A DNA stretch of 64,000 nucleotides from Streptomyces liangshanensis (GTDB lineage Bacteria > Actinomycetota > Actinomycetes > Streptomycetales > Streptomycetaceae), in the NCBI RefSeq assembly GCF_011694815.1, contig NZ_CP050177.1:5124001-5188000 (forward strand), given 5' to 3'. Positions within the stretch are counted from its first letter, which is position 1, and every line of letters starts with the position of its first letter. The notes under the pieces are model-generated. The model was given only the letters and a program-made list of their open reading frames with translations, made no database searches and was not told where the DNA came from. This document shows, piece by piece, positions 16,049-25,345 of this stretch. A program made the position numbers and the translations under genes.

Positions 16049-16123
16049 GGCGGCGGCCGCCTCGTACCGTACGGAATCCGGCGACCGCCGGAGAGCGAGC
16101 GACCGGCAGAGGCCTGGTGCCCG

Positions 16124-18619
16124 TCAGAAGTCGGGGAGCGGCTGCTCGCACCAGATGGTCTTGCCGGTCGTCGTCTGGCGCGTCCCCCAGCTCTGGGTGA
16201 GGCCGGCGACGAGCAGCAGCCCGCGGCCGCCCTCGTCCGTCTCCCGGGCGCGCCGCAGGTGGGGCGCGGTGCTGCTGCCGTCCGAGACCTCGCAGATCAG
16301 GGTGCGGTCGCGGATCACCCGGAGCCGGATGGGGGGCGCGCCGTGGCGGACGGCGTTGGTGACGAGTTCGCTGGCGACCAGTTCCGTGATGAAGGCCGCC
16401 TCGGAGAGCCCCCACGCGTCGAGCTGGTCGACGACCAGCCGCCGGGCGCGTTCGACCTGGGAGGGGTCGGCGGCGATGTCCCAGGTGGCGACCTGGTCGG
16501 GGGACAGGGCGCGGGTACGGGCCAGCAGGAGCGCCACGTCGTCGGCGGGGCGCTCGGGGAGGAGGGCTCCGGTGACGATGTCGCACGCCTCCTCCAGGGT
16601 CGCGGCGGGGCGGGCGAGGGCCCGGCACAGTTCGGCGATGCCGCGGTCGATGTCGTGTTCGCGGGACTCGATGAGGCCGTCGGTGTAGAGGGCGAGGACG
16701 CTGGAGGGTTCCAGTTCCAGTTCGGTGGTCTCGAAGGGGAGGCCGCCGATCCCGAGGGGCGGGCCGATGTGGCCGGAGACCGGTGCGGCCGTCCCGTCGG
16801 GGGTGAGGACGACGGGGAGCGGGTGGCCGGCGGTGGCGAAGGTGCAGCGGCGGGAGACGGGGTCGTAGACCGCGTACAGGCAGGTGGCGCCCAGGTCGGC
16901 GACGGCCGCCGGGTCGTGGGTCTCCTCGCTGGTCTCCTCGCCGTCGGCGAGCCGGATGACGAGGTCGTCGAGGTGGGTGAGGAGTTCGTCGGGCGGCAGG
17001 TCGACGTCGGCCAGGGTACGGACGGCGGTACGCAGCCGTCCCATGGCCGCGGCGGCGTGGAGGCCGTGGCCGACGACGTCGCCGACGACCAGCGCGACGC
17101 GGGTGCCCGACAGGGGGATCACGTCGAACCAGTCGCCGCCGACGCCGCCCAGCTCGCCGGTGGGCAGGTAGCGGGAGGCCACCTCCACCGCGGCCTGCTC
17201 GGGCAGCCGCTGGGGGAGGAGGCTGCGCTGGAGGGTGAGCGCGGTGGCGCGCTCGCGGGTGTACCGGCGGGCGTTGTCGATGGCCACGGCGCCCTTGGCG
17301 GCCAGTTCCTCGGCGAGGGAGACGTCCTCCTCGTCGAACGGCTCCCCCTGGCGTGAGCGCCAGAAGCTGAGCACGCCCATCATGTCGCCCCGGGACAGCA
17401 TCGGGGCGGTGATGAGCGAGTGGACGCCCTCGTCGAGGATGCGCCCCGCGTACTCGGGGTCCCCGGCCCGCCAGGAGGTCGAGGTCCGCAGGTCAGCCTC
17501 GATGTGGCCGAGGCGGGTGCCGAGGCTGCGCGCGTACGGGGTGGAGGGGTCGGGGGTGCGCCGGGTCCCGACGGGGCGGAACGGGTGGTCCTCGCGGATG
17601 CCGCCGACCGCCACCCGCTGGAGTTCCTGGGAGGCGCCGGTCTGCGGTGTCTCGCCCTGCACGGGGGTCAGGAGGTCGGCGGTGGCGAAGTCGGCGAACT
17701 GCGGTACGACCACCTGGACCAGTTCGCGTGCCGTCCGCTCCACGTCGAGGGTCGTACCGACCGACACGCTGGTGTCGTACAGCAGCCGCAGGCGGCGGCG
17801 GGCCGCCTCGGTCCGGGCGCGGCTCTCCTGGAGCGACCGGGCCATGGTGTTGAAGGACGCGCCCAGCGCGCCGATCTCCGCGGGACCGGTGAGCGCCATG
17901 CGTACGCCGAGGTCGCCGTCCGCGATCTGCTTGGCGACGGCGGCCGCCCTGCGGGTGGGGCGCACGATGGCGCGTGACTGGTAGACGGTGAAGCCCACGA
18001 TGAGCAGGATCGACACGCCGAGCCCGGCGGACGCGGCGATCACGGCCCGCTCGGCGTTGGCGTTGGCGGTGTCGGCGCGGGCGTCCAGGAGGTCGCGTTC
18101 GGTGGCCATGTAGCGGGTGAAGTCGTCGCGCAGCGCGTCGGCGAGGCGCTTCCCCTCGGCGGTCGCCGCCAGGCTCGACACGGCGGAGTCACCGCGCTGG
18201 GCGGCCTTGACCAGCGGAACCGAGTAGTCGTGGATGTACGAGTCGATGCCCCGCGTGATCTCCGCCGCGCGCCGCTTCTGCGCGGGGGTGCTGGCGTGCG
18301 ACTCGAATTCCCGGGCCTGGGAGGGGAAGGCCTTGCGGGCGGCCTGCCACGGTTGCAGGAACACGCCCTGCTTGGTGATGACGTACCCGCGCTGCCCGGT
18401 CTCGAGGTCGACGAGCAGCTGCTCGAACCGCTCCGTCTCGACGATGCCCATGCGGGTCTCCTTGCGGGCGTCGGCGGAGGCGCGCATGCCGTTGATCGCC
18501 CACAGCATGAAACCGAAGATCAACCCGATCAGCAGCGCGAGCAGCCCACTCGCCACGACGGTGAGCCGGGTGAGACCCCATCGCAGGTCCTTCCCCTTCC
18601 CCGGCACCTGTCTCCTCAT
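16124..18619 (-). CDS. Membrane-bound SpoIIE/RsbU-type PP2C phosphatase with CHASE3, HAMP, GAF and anti-sigma kinase-like domains
   Basis: An 831-aa signalling protein. An N-terminal TM helix (VVASGLLALLIGLIFGFML) and a second near residue 190 flank a CHASE3-like extracellular sensor (LVDLETGQRGYVITKQ). HAMP (RPTRRAAAVAKQIADGDLGVRM), a GAF domain (about 270-420) and a PP2C/SpoIIE phosphatase domain (about 440-660; GGDWFDVIPL, VVGDVVGHGLHAA, LALYTDGLIE) follow. The C-terminal 130 residues are a HATPase anti-sigma kinase fold (ELVASELVTNAVRHG, DEGGRGLLLVAGL). It likely resets an anti-sigma antagonist by dephosphorylation and may also phosphorylate it. ATG 18619 is chosen as the start; a start three codons upstream is possible. 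No sigma or antagonist gene is adjacent. Confidence 0.93.
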   Translation of the reverse strand: MRRQVPGKGKDLRWGLTRLTVVASGLLALLIGLIFGFMLWAINGMRASADARKETRMGIVETERFEQLLVDLETGQRGYVITKQGVFLQPWQAARKAFPSQAREFESHASTPAQKRRAAEITRGIDSYIHDYSVPLVKAAQRGDSAVSSLAATAEGKRLADALRDDFTRYMATERDLLDARADTANANAERAVIAASAGLGVSILLIVGFTVYQSRAIVRPTRRAAAVAKQIADGDLGVRMALTGPAEIGALGASFNTMARSLQESRARTEAARRRLRLLYDTSVSVGTTLDVERTARELVQVVVPQFADFATADLLTPVQGETPQTGASQELQRVAVGGIREDHPFRPVGTRRTPDPSTPYARSLGTRLGHIEADLRTSTSWRAGDPEYAGRILDEGVHSLITAPMLSRGDMMGVLSFWRSRQGEPFDEEDVSLAEELAAKGAVAIDNARRYTRERATALTLQRSLLPQRLPEQAAVEVASRYLPTGELGGVGGDWFDVIPLSGTRVALVVGDVVGHGLHAAAAMGRLRTAVRTLADVDLPPDELLTHLDDLVIRLADGEETSEETHDPAAVADLGATCLYAVYDPVSRRCTFATAGHPLPVVLTPDGTAAPVSGHIGPPLGIGGLPFETTELELEPSSVLALYTDGLIESREHDIDRGIAELCRALARPAATLEEACDIVTGALLPERPADDVALLLARTRALSPDQVATWDIAADPSQVERARRLVVDQLDAWGLSEAAFITELVASELVTNAVRHGAPPIRLRVIRDRTLICEVSDGSSTAPHLRRARETDEGGRGLLLVAGLTQSWGTRQTTTGKTIWCEQPLPDF

Positions 18620-18798
18620 GGCCCACATCATGCCTGGATCAACCACTTTATGCCGGTTCAGACGCCGCGTCCGGGGGGCCCGGGCGCGGCCGGGGCGCGG
18701 GGGTACGGGCCGCGAGCACCCGGCCCGGCCCGGCGCGCGGGCGCTCGCGGAGGTGGCGGAACGGCTGCGCTTGGGCACCGCCACGGCGTCCTGGGTTT

Positions 18799-19116
18799 TT
18801 ACGCGGCTCCAGCACCACCACTGCGCCGGGTTACGACCCAGGAAGCCGTGGCGACCGTACCGGCCACGGTGAAGACAGCGGGCCAGGCGCCGACCTTCTT
18901 GGCCAGGGGGTGCGAGGCGCCGAACGCGGCGAGGTAGGCGGCGCTCAGCCCCACCGAAGCCTTCGTCCCGCCCTCCCGGTGCCACTGCCGGGCGGCCACG
19001 GCGCCGGCGGCGGCCAGCGCGACCCCGCCGAGGGGTCGCTTCTTGGTCCACCGGGCGACCGCGTACCCACCGACGAGCCCACCGGCCGCCACCACCGCTG
19101 CGGGAACCCGAGCCAT
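18799..19116 (-). CDS. Small predicted membrane protein, function unknown
   Basis: A 105-aa Ala/Gly-rich protein with about three hydrophobic segments (AAVVAAGGLVGGYAVARW, ALAAAGAVAARQW, AVFTVAGTVATASWVV), separated by basic loops (TKKRPLGG, HREGGTK). Probably an inner-membrane protein of the kind common and conserved in Streptomyces. I recognise no named domain. The ATG at 19116 is preferred; GTG at 19125 (adding Met-Val-Val) is possible, with GAGGTAGGGG upstream of both. It is transcribed on the same strand as the phosphatase 180 bp away, which may or may not be an operon. Confidence 0.65.
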   Translation of the reverse strand: MARVPAAVVAAGGLVGGYAVARWTKKRPLGGVALAAAGAVAARQWHREGGTKASVGLSAAYLAAFGASHPLAKKVGAWPAVFTVAGTVATASWVVTRRSGGAGAA

Positions 19117-19277
19117 CACAACCACCCACCCCTACCTCTGCCGTCTCCAACGCACAGAGCCTACGTCGCGAGAAGAACCGACCGCAGGCACCCCGCAACG
19201 CAACACAGCACATAACAGATCGTCACAACCCACCCCGAGGAGTTCCCGGCCCCACCACCCCCGGGCAGAGAACCCCC

Positions 19278-20261
19278 ATGCTCCGAACCACCGCCGCGGA
19301 CCCCGCCATCACCCACCTCGCCCGCACCCAGCAATGCCTGGCGACCTCACGCCAGCTCCGCGCGGCTGGCCTGGCACCGAGCACGACCGCCCGCCGTTGC
19401 GCACCGAACGGCCCCTGGCAGCGACTGCTGCCCGGCGTGGTCCTCCTCCAGACAGGAACGCCGGACGCGCGCCAACGGCTCCTGGCGGCGGTGCTGTACG
19501 GGGCGAAGGGCCTGACGCCCCTGTCCGGCGGCACGGCCGTACTGACCGGCGAATCGGCACTCGCCCTGTACGGAGTCCCCGGGGCGACCACCCACCGGGC
19601 GGCCGTCCTCGTCCCGGCAACCAGAAGCCTGCGGAACACCGCGTACGTCCACGTCCGGCGCACGAGCCGCTGGCCACCGACGCTCCTGGTCGACGGCATC
19701 CCGTGCGTACGCCCCGTCCGCGCCGCCTCCGACTTCGCGGCCCACGAACGCTCCCCGGACCGCGTCCGCGCGATCCTCACCGCCACGGTCCAGAAGACCA
19801 GCTGCCACCCGGAAGACCTCCGCGCCGAACTCCACGCGTCCCGCGCCCTCCGCAACCCGGCAGCGCGCACCGTCCTGGACGACCTCCGCGCGGGCACCCG
19901 CTCCATCGCGGAGGCCCGGGCAAGGGACACCCTCCGCCACACCAACCTCCCCCACCCCCTCTGGAACCCCACCCTCCTCACCCCCAAGGGCACCTTCCTG
20001 GCCCGCCCGGACGCCTACTGGCCCCACGCCGGCGTGGCCCTGGAGGTCGACTCGGAGGAGTACCACCTCGGCATCGCCGAATACCGCACCACCCTCCGCA
20101 GACGCCTCCGCCTGGAAGCCCACGGAGTAGACGTGATCAGCGCGGCCCCCGCCCTGATCCGCGACCACCCGCAAGAACTACTGGCAGCCCTCACCACCAA
20201 ACTCCACCAAGCCAAATCCCGCCCCACCCTCCCCAACCTGATCATCAGGCCCTACCTCTGA
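19278..20261 (+). CDS. AbiEi-like / DUF559-like (PD-(D/E)xK fold) protein
   Basis: A 327-aa protein. The N-terminal part (about 15-70, TSRQLRAAGLAPSTTARRC then WQRLLPGVVLLQTG) matches the AbiEi-type winged-helix antitoxin domain that begins many actinobacterial proteins annotated as type IV antitoxin-like. The C-terminal part (about 220-310) has ARPDAYWPHAGVALEVDSEEYH and LEAHGVDVIS, the D...ExD layout of DUF559/Vsr-like nuclease folds. No AbiEii toxin partner is adjacent. It converges on the defence island with only 33 bp between stops. Such solitary proteins are numerous in Streptomyces, so it may be unrelated to the island. Confidence 0.7.
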   Translation: MLRTTAADPAITHLARTQQCLATSRQLRAAGLAPSTTARRCAPNGPWQRLLPGVVLLQTGTPDARQRLLAAVLYGAKGLTPLSGGTAVLTGESALALYGVPGATTHRAAVLVPATRSLRNTAYVHVRRTSRWPPTLLVDGIPCVRPVRAASDFAAHERSPDRVRAILTATVQKTSCHPEDLRAELHASRALRNPAARTVLDDLRAGTRSIAEARARDTLRHTNLPHPLWNPTLLTPKGTFLARPDAYWPHAGVALEVDSEEYHLGIAEYRTTLRRRLRLEAHGVDVISAAPALIRDHPQELLAALTTKLHQAKSRPTLPNLIIRPYL

Positions 20262-20294
20262 CCCGAGTCGGTCAAGGCCTGACGACCGCGTCCG

Positions 20295-22121
20295 TCAGTG
20301 GAGCGCCGGGGTGAAGAACCCGATGGACGGGTCCTCCGGGGTCCCGATCAGGAGTGCACGGTCCAGCAGGCCGTTGTTCTGCTCGCAACTTGTCTCGGGC
20401 AGCAGGACGCAGGCGTGGCAGGCCGCGAGATTCACGCTGCCGGCCCCACTCGCCTCGGACTCGACGCAGAGAGGGTCCGCCGAGCACCACGTGGCCCTGG
20501 TCAGAGCGGCCCGAAGAGCCTTCTCGAGCTTGGCGGGTTCTCCCTGGGCGACCAGACCTCCAAGGCTGCCTGCCGAGTCGCTGGTCGCCGTGTAGACGAG
20601 GAGACCGGCCATGGTCTCGTCGGCGTACAACCGTTCCCGGAGCGAGGACGTGGGGTAGCCGCCGTCCAGACTCCACTCGTTGACGAGTACGTGTGACAAC
20701 GTGTGCAGCAGAATCATCCGGGCGGACGCGGGCGAGTCGGGGGCGGACTTCGGATCCTTGGCACGCTCGCGCAGTTGACGCAGGTGGTTGGACCGAATCC
20801 GTTCCACGCGTGCCGCCACCGCCGCGTTCCTCGCCCAGGAATCGACCCTTTCCTCGTCGAGGCGGAGGAACACGCCTTCGCCCTGGACCTCCATGGCCGG
20901 CAGCCAGTTCAGCGGGGTGAGCGACAACTGTGCCTCGTGGACGTCCGCGTGGGAGTCGGGGGTGTCCACGCGGGAGAACGCCTTGAGGGCCCGTACCTCT
21001 CGAAGACGCTTGACCAGCATGGGACTTGTCACGCCGTACGGAAGCAGCACGGACGTCGAGGATCTGGGTCGCTCGCAGATGAACTGTTCGTCCCGGTCCG
21101 CCGAGCTCTCGGGATTGCCCTCGCTCAGACGTTCGTACTCCTTCTTCCGGAGTGCCACATTGGCGCGATCCTTCGTGCGTGCCTCCTCCGTTCCGGCGTC
21201 CTCCTCGTTCTCCGCGTCGAGGAGTGCGACGACCTGTTCCAGAGGCAGCTCGTCCTTGTCCTTCAGGGTGATCAGCTTGAGGGCCAGTTCGAGTTCGCTG
21301 CGGTCGATGGCGCGCAAGGTCTCCCAGTGATCGGCGAGACGGGCCGCGAGACCGCCGCTCCACGGCGGGATCGACAGCGCGGTCCGTACGATCGCCTGCC
21401 AAGCCACCGACGAACCACGTTGGAGCGTTCTGGGGGCCTCGGCACACGGCTCGACGGGAGCGTCCTTGAGCCAGGGACGCTTTCCGCTGCATCGCACCTT
21501 GAGGTCCGACAGTGCCCGGCCGCGGAACGCCCCCTCCATCGAGACCTCCGGGATCCCGCAGCTGCAGGAGACGAGGACGGACCGCAACGACGCCGTCTTT
21601 CCGCTGGTGCGCAGACGCATGGCGCCACCGCAGAGTCCCGTCTCGCCGGCACGGTTGTTGCGGTGGGCCCATTTCCAGTAAGGAAAGTCGTCGATGTGTC
21701 CGCGGGCGCAGGCCATGACGAAGCGTGACGGGACGAGCTCCTCGTCGCATTCTCCGCACTCGTTCTTCCCGGGAGGGGAGTTGAACCCCCGCACGTGCTG
21801 GAGCGCGTTGCAGGTGGGGCACGAATGCCAGAGAGGGAAGCGTCGGACATGGACGCCGTCCTTGCTGGTGTCGTCCGACGCGGGAGGAAGGCGGAAGAAC
21901 TGGACCCCGAGCACACGTGCCAGTCGGTGCTCGTGAATGGTCGGGGCTCCGTCGACGTTCCACGAGTCGATGCCGGACACGATGAACGACTCGTTGTCGA
22001 CGGCGATCATCGAGCCGACACCGTACGTCGTGATCATCTGCGAACGGCGTACCGAACCCTTACGGGGGAAGCTCCGCTCCGGAGCTCCTCCTCGACGGCG
22101 GCGGGCGGGCGGCGGGGTCAT
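20295..22121 (-). CDS. DrmB-like DUF1998 protein
   Basis: A 608-aa protein matching the DISARM component DrmB. N-terminal zinc-ribbon-like Cys pairs (CPTCNAL and CGECDEE) are followed by ACARGHIDDFPYWKWAH. The C-terminal DUF1998 domain (about 470-608) has LLHTLSHVLVNEWSLDGGY, SLRERLY, LVYTATSDSAGSLGGL, CSADPLC, then AACHACVLLPETSCEQNN and LDRALLIG, with its Cys set complete. In characterised DISARM, DrmB works with the DrmA helicase to load on incoming DNA. Here it is last in a coupled operon: its ATG overlaps the drmA-like stop (ATGA). No phospholipase-type DrmC follows. The assignment to DrmB is firm at family level; membership of DISARM proper is not. Confidence 0.88.
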   Translation of the reverse strand: MTPPPARRRRGGAPERSFPRKGSVRRSQMITTYGVGSMIAVDNESFIVSGIDSWNVDGAPTIHEHRLARVLGVQFFRLPPASDDTSKDGVHVRRFPLWHSCPTCNALQHVRGFNSPPGKNECGECDEELVPSRFVMACARGHIDDFPYWKWAHRNNRAGETGLCGGAMRLRTSGKTASLRSVLVSCSCGIPEVSMEGAFRGRALSDLKVRCSGKRPWLKDAPVEPCAEAPRTLQRGSSVAWQAIVRTALSIPPWSGGLAARLADHWETLRAIDRSELELALKLITLKDKDELPLEQVVALLDAENEEDAGTEEARTKDRANVALRKKEYERLSEGNPESSADRDEQFICERPRSSTSVLLPYGVTSPMLVKRLREVRALKAFSRVDTPDSHADVHEAQLSLTPLNWLPAMEVQGEGVFLRLDEERVDSWARNAAVAARVERIRSNHLRQLRERAKDPKSAPDSPASARMILLHTLSHVLVNEWSLDGGYPTSSLRERLYADETMAGLLVYTATSDSAGSLGGLVAQGEPAKLEKALRAALTRATWCSADPLCVESEASGAGSVNLAACHACVLLPETSCEQNNGLLDRALLIGTPEDPSIGFFTPALH

Positions 22122-25100
22122 CGCGATGTCTCCATGAACAGGGCGGACTCGGCGTCGACATCACGCAGACTCCACAGAGTGGGCCAAGCCTCTTCGTTCG
22201 TCATGTCGTCGAAGGCACAGAGCAGGGAAGGAGTTCTCCGCCCCCGTCCCGGTTCGTACGACAGCCCCCCGTGGACCTCGGCCCGTTCCTCCCAGTGATC
22301 GAGGAACTCCGTGACGGCCCGGGACGTCGCCTCGTACTCGTCCTCGTCGACCTCACGGACCCGCGTCAGCAGGGAGGCCTCGACCACACGCTCGATCTCT
22401 TCCCGGAACTCACCGATCCGTCCGGCGCCCTCGTCGGGACGGGCGGCAGGGATCAGGATCCGTGCGAGGGCGACGACGACCGCGTGCAGCCCTCGTTCGC
22501 GGGCCCGCGAGGAGAACGGTGTCACGCTGGTCGACTCCACCTCCCGGTAGAGCGCGGAGTGGAAGTGCAGAAAGTCCTCGTAGTGCGAACGGTCCCGTGA
22601 ACGGGCGGAGTTGAGCATGACCGCCACGAGTCCGGGGTGACTTCGGCCGACACGGCTCGTCGCCTGGATGTACTCGGCGGTCGTCTGCGGCTGGCCCATC
22701 ACCGCCATCAGACCCAGTCGGTCCACGTCCACACCGACGGAGATCATGTTCGTGGCGAGCAGGACGTCGACGGACTCGGGGTGAGGGATGCGTCGCTCGA
22801 TCTGCTTGAGGCGACTCGGGACCTCGCTGGAGTTGGCCCGGCTGGTCAACTCGGTCATCTCCCGAATGCGTCGTCTCGGTACGCCGTCCCGGTCGGCCAG
22901 GTACTCCAGGTAGGCCTCGACGTCGTCGTGGACCTGGAGTTCGGCCGCGGCCAGCAGCCGGAGGCTGTTGAAGTAGCCGACCAGCGTCCAGTACGCGTCA
23001 CGCACCTCCTCGGTGGTGCCGGCCCGCATCGCGTGGTGCAGCAGGGTCGCGTAGGTCCGGATGAGAAGCGTCGACTGGCTGGTGCTCGGCGTGAGCAGAC
23101 CGACGTATCGGCGAGTGGCCTTACGCTCCTTGGGCGTCTCGACGGCGAACCAGGAGTCACGGGCGTCCAGGCCGCCCGGCGGGAACTGGGCGACCTCGCG
23201 GTCGAAGAGCGCTCTGCCCTGATCCGCGGCACGCCGGATGGTCGCGGTGGAGGCGATCACCTTGGGGCGGTCGGCGAGCACGTCGACCGCGGTCTCGTAC
23301 AGCCCGGTGAGGGTGCCGAGCGGCCCCGAGATCAGATGCAGCTCGTCCTGGACGATCAGTTCGGGAGGGGGGGTACCGTCCGAGCGGTCCCGGTTGAACA
23401 GAGCCGCGGTGCGCTCACGCCACGGCATCGCCGCGAACTTGTCGACGGTGGCGATCACCAAGGTCGGGCGTGCGTCGTAGACCGCTTCGTCGACCAGGTG
23501 GACGGGCAGCCCGTCACGGAAATCGCACGTCTCGTCCGGGCAACGGACGTACATCCGTCGTGCTTCCTCGTCCACCTCGTACTGGTAGGCGTCGAGGCGG
23601 GTCCCGCACCAGGGGCAGGCGTGCAGTTGGACGGGGTTCCTCTCCTGAAGGGTCCTGCCACCACGTAGCTCGGCCAGGCTGGTCTCCGCCACCGAGAGGG
23701 TGTTGGGGGTGGCGGACTGGCCGACCCACATACCGACGGAGATCGGTTCGGCCCCCAACGTGGCGGTGTCGCCCAGCCGGAGCAGTTCCATGGCACAGAT
23801 CAGGGTGGTGGCACGCTCGAACTGCTGGAGGGTGAGCAGCCGCAGGGTGTAGCGCATGAGGACGGTGACGCCCGCTCCCGACGCCCCGAGGCGCATACGG
23901 CGCAGGAACGTCGTGAAGGCGATCAGCCCGAGATAGGCCTCCGTCTTTCCGCCACCGGTCGGGAACCAGAGAAGGTCCGCGATCCCACGGTCCTCGTGGG
24001 CGGGATCCTCGATCCCCTCGATGCACAGGAGCATGAAGGACACCTGGAAGGGACGCCAGCGACCGGCTGTCACGTCGGGAGCGCCGGTACGCCCCGACTT
24101 CACCCAGACGCTGCGTGCCCGCTGTCGTGCCATGGCCAGGTTCGCGAGGCGGAACGCCTCCATCGCGTCGGGTTTCGTCCCCAGCACACGGATTCCTCGA
24201 CGCATACGGGCCAGCGCGGCCAGGCACCGCTCGATCTGGGTTCGGGCCGGAACCTCGAAGGAGGTCCCGGTCAGTGCCTCCGCCTCCTTCTCCTTCCGGT
24301 CGATCCAGTCCGCGTACCCGGCGGCCAGTTCGTTGAGAGCCGCAAGCACCTCGGACGTGGGCCCGGTGGCCAGACCGTGCATGGTGAGGGCCGAGTTGTC
24401 GATCTCCGGGTTGGAGTCGGTCAGAAGTACCTCGTGGGTCGGTACGAACTCGGTCCGCACCTCGCCGACGGACGCGCGCTCGACGGGCGGCGCTCCGACG
24501 GGAGGTGGGGTCCAGTCCCAGACGGCCGCGCATCCATGCCCCATGGCGAAGGTCGGGGCATGTCGGTGGAGCAGCCTGCCGGCGGCCAGTTCCGGGTCCG
24601 TCGCCCTCCCGGTGGCCGGCCGCTCCACGAACGGGGCCTTCCCCCGGGGTGCGGTGACGGTGAGACGGGGCTGGTAGAGGCAGAAGGCGTCCTGGAGCTC
24701 GCGCTCCCCGATCCGTCTGGTGTTGATCAGGGTGACCGTGACGGTGACCGTGCCGTGAGGGCCCGCGGGACGCCGGACCAGAGCTCGGATCTCCACGCCC
24801 TCGTCGACGATCTCCGCCGGTTGCATACCGGCGCGGGTGACGTCGATCGTCACAGGGCGCAGGGTCAGTGGGCGTCGACGCCATCGTTCGGACTGTTCGG
24901 AGGTACTTCGCGCCTCGGCGCGCTTCGCTGCGACGGGGCGGCCCGCGGCGTCGACCGGGTCGTACGCGGCGGCTTCGGCGGTGACGAGGATCGTCGATGT
25001 CACCGCGGGGTCGACGGCGAAGGTGAGGCCCATGGACGACGGTCGACGGTCGTTCGCCAGGGACACCCCCGAATCGGGAGTGGTGTCCTCGATGTCCCGA

Positions 25101-25345
25101 CCGCCGCGCAGCACGGGGGAGTCGTCGAGGCCGTCGTTCTCGGCCGTCGCCGCCCAGAGCTCGTTCTCCGCCGCCTCGTCGGTGGGACGGGGGAAGAGCA
25201 CACCGATGGGGTAGGTCGTGATCGGTGGATCCTGCGTGAGGATCTCGTCGGGCTCACCCGGACCGAGCAGGTCCCTGCGGAGTTCCTCGACGAGGCCTTC
25301 GCGCATCGCGTAGTGCGCGGAATGCGGGCCTGGACCGGTGGTCAT
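22118..25345 (-). CDS. DrmA-like SF2 helicase
   Basis: A 1075-aa helicase of the DISARM DrmA family. Walker A is WFPTGGGKTEAYLGL (about residue 460). A Cys4 zinc module, CPWCGTR and CPDETC (about 578-600), is inserted before motif II, QDELHLISGP (about 665). Motif III is ASTATIRR (about 700) and motif VI is QATSRVGRSHPG (about 895). The N-terminal 400 residues carry no motif I recognise. It is expected to translocate on DNA using ATP, partnered by the DUF1998 protein whose start overlaps its stop. The ATG at 25345 overlaps the UvrD-like stop (ATGA), so translation is coupled. Codon use is less GC3-rich than in neighbouring chromosomal genes. Confidence 0.9.
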   Translation of the reverse strand: MTTGPGPHSAHYAMREGLVEELRRDLLGPGEPDEILTQDPPITTYPIGVLFPRPTDEAAENELWAATAENDGLDDSPVLRGGRDIEDTTPDSGVSLANDRRPSSMGLTFAVDPAVTSTILVTAEAAAYDPVDAAGRPVAAKRAEARSTSEQSERWRRRPLTLRPVTIDVTRAGMQPAEIVDEGVEIRALVRRPAGPHGTVTVTVTLINTRRIGERELQDAFCLYQPRLTVTAPRGKAPFVERPATGRATDPELAAGRLLHRHAPTFAMGHGCAAVWDWTPPPVGAPPVERASVGEVRTEFVPTHEVLLTDSNPEIDNSALTMHGLATGPTSEVLAALNELAAGYADWIDRKEKEAEALTGTSFEVPARTQIERCLAALARMRRGIRVLGTKPDAMEAFRLANLAMARQRARSVWVKSGRTGAPDVTAGRWRPFQVSFMLLCIEGIEDPAHEDRGIADLLWFPTGGGKTEAYLGLIAFTTFLRRMRLGASGAGVTVLMRYTLRLLTLQQFERATTLICAMELLRLGDTATLGAEPISVGMWVGQSATPNTLSVAETSLAELRGGRTLQERNPVQLHACPWCGTRLDAYQYEVDEEARRMYVRCPDETCDFRDGLPVHLVDEAVYDARPTLVIATVDKFAAMPWRERTAALFNRDRSDGTPPPELIVQDELHLISGPLGTLTGLYETAVDVLADRPKVIASTATIRRAADQGRALFDREVAQFPPGGLDARDSWFAVETPKERKATRRYVGLLTPSTSQSTLLIRTYATLLHHAMRAGTTEEVRDAYWTLVGYFNSLRLLAAAELQVHDDVEAYLEYLADRDGVPRRRIREMTELTSRANSSEVPSRLKQIERRIPHPESVDVLLATNMISVGVDVDRLGLMAVMGQPQTTAEYIQATSRVGRSHPGLVAVMLNSARSRDRSHYEDFLHFHSALYREVESTSVTPFSSRARERGLHAVVVALARILIPAARPDEGAGRIGEFREEIERVVEASLLTRVREVDEDEYEATSRAVTEFLDHWEERAEVHGGLSYEPGRGRRTPSLLCAFDDMTNEEAWPTLWSLRDVDAESALFMETSR

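Noticed and set aside
16047..16063. Palindrome GAGGCGGC-G-GCCGCCTC as terminator
   Set aside because: Only a one-base centre, so it cannot form an ordinary hairpin without losing pairs; such GC palindromes are frequent here.
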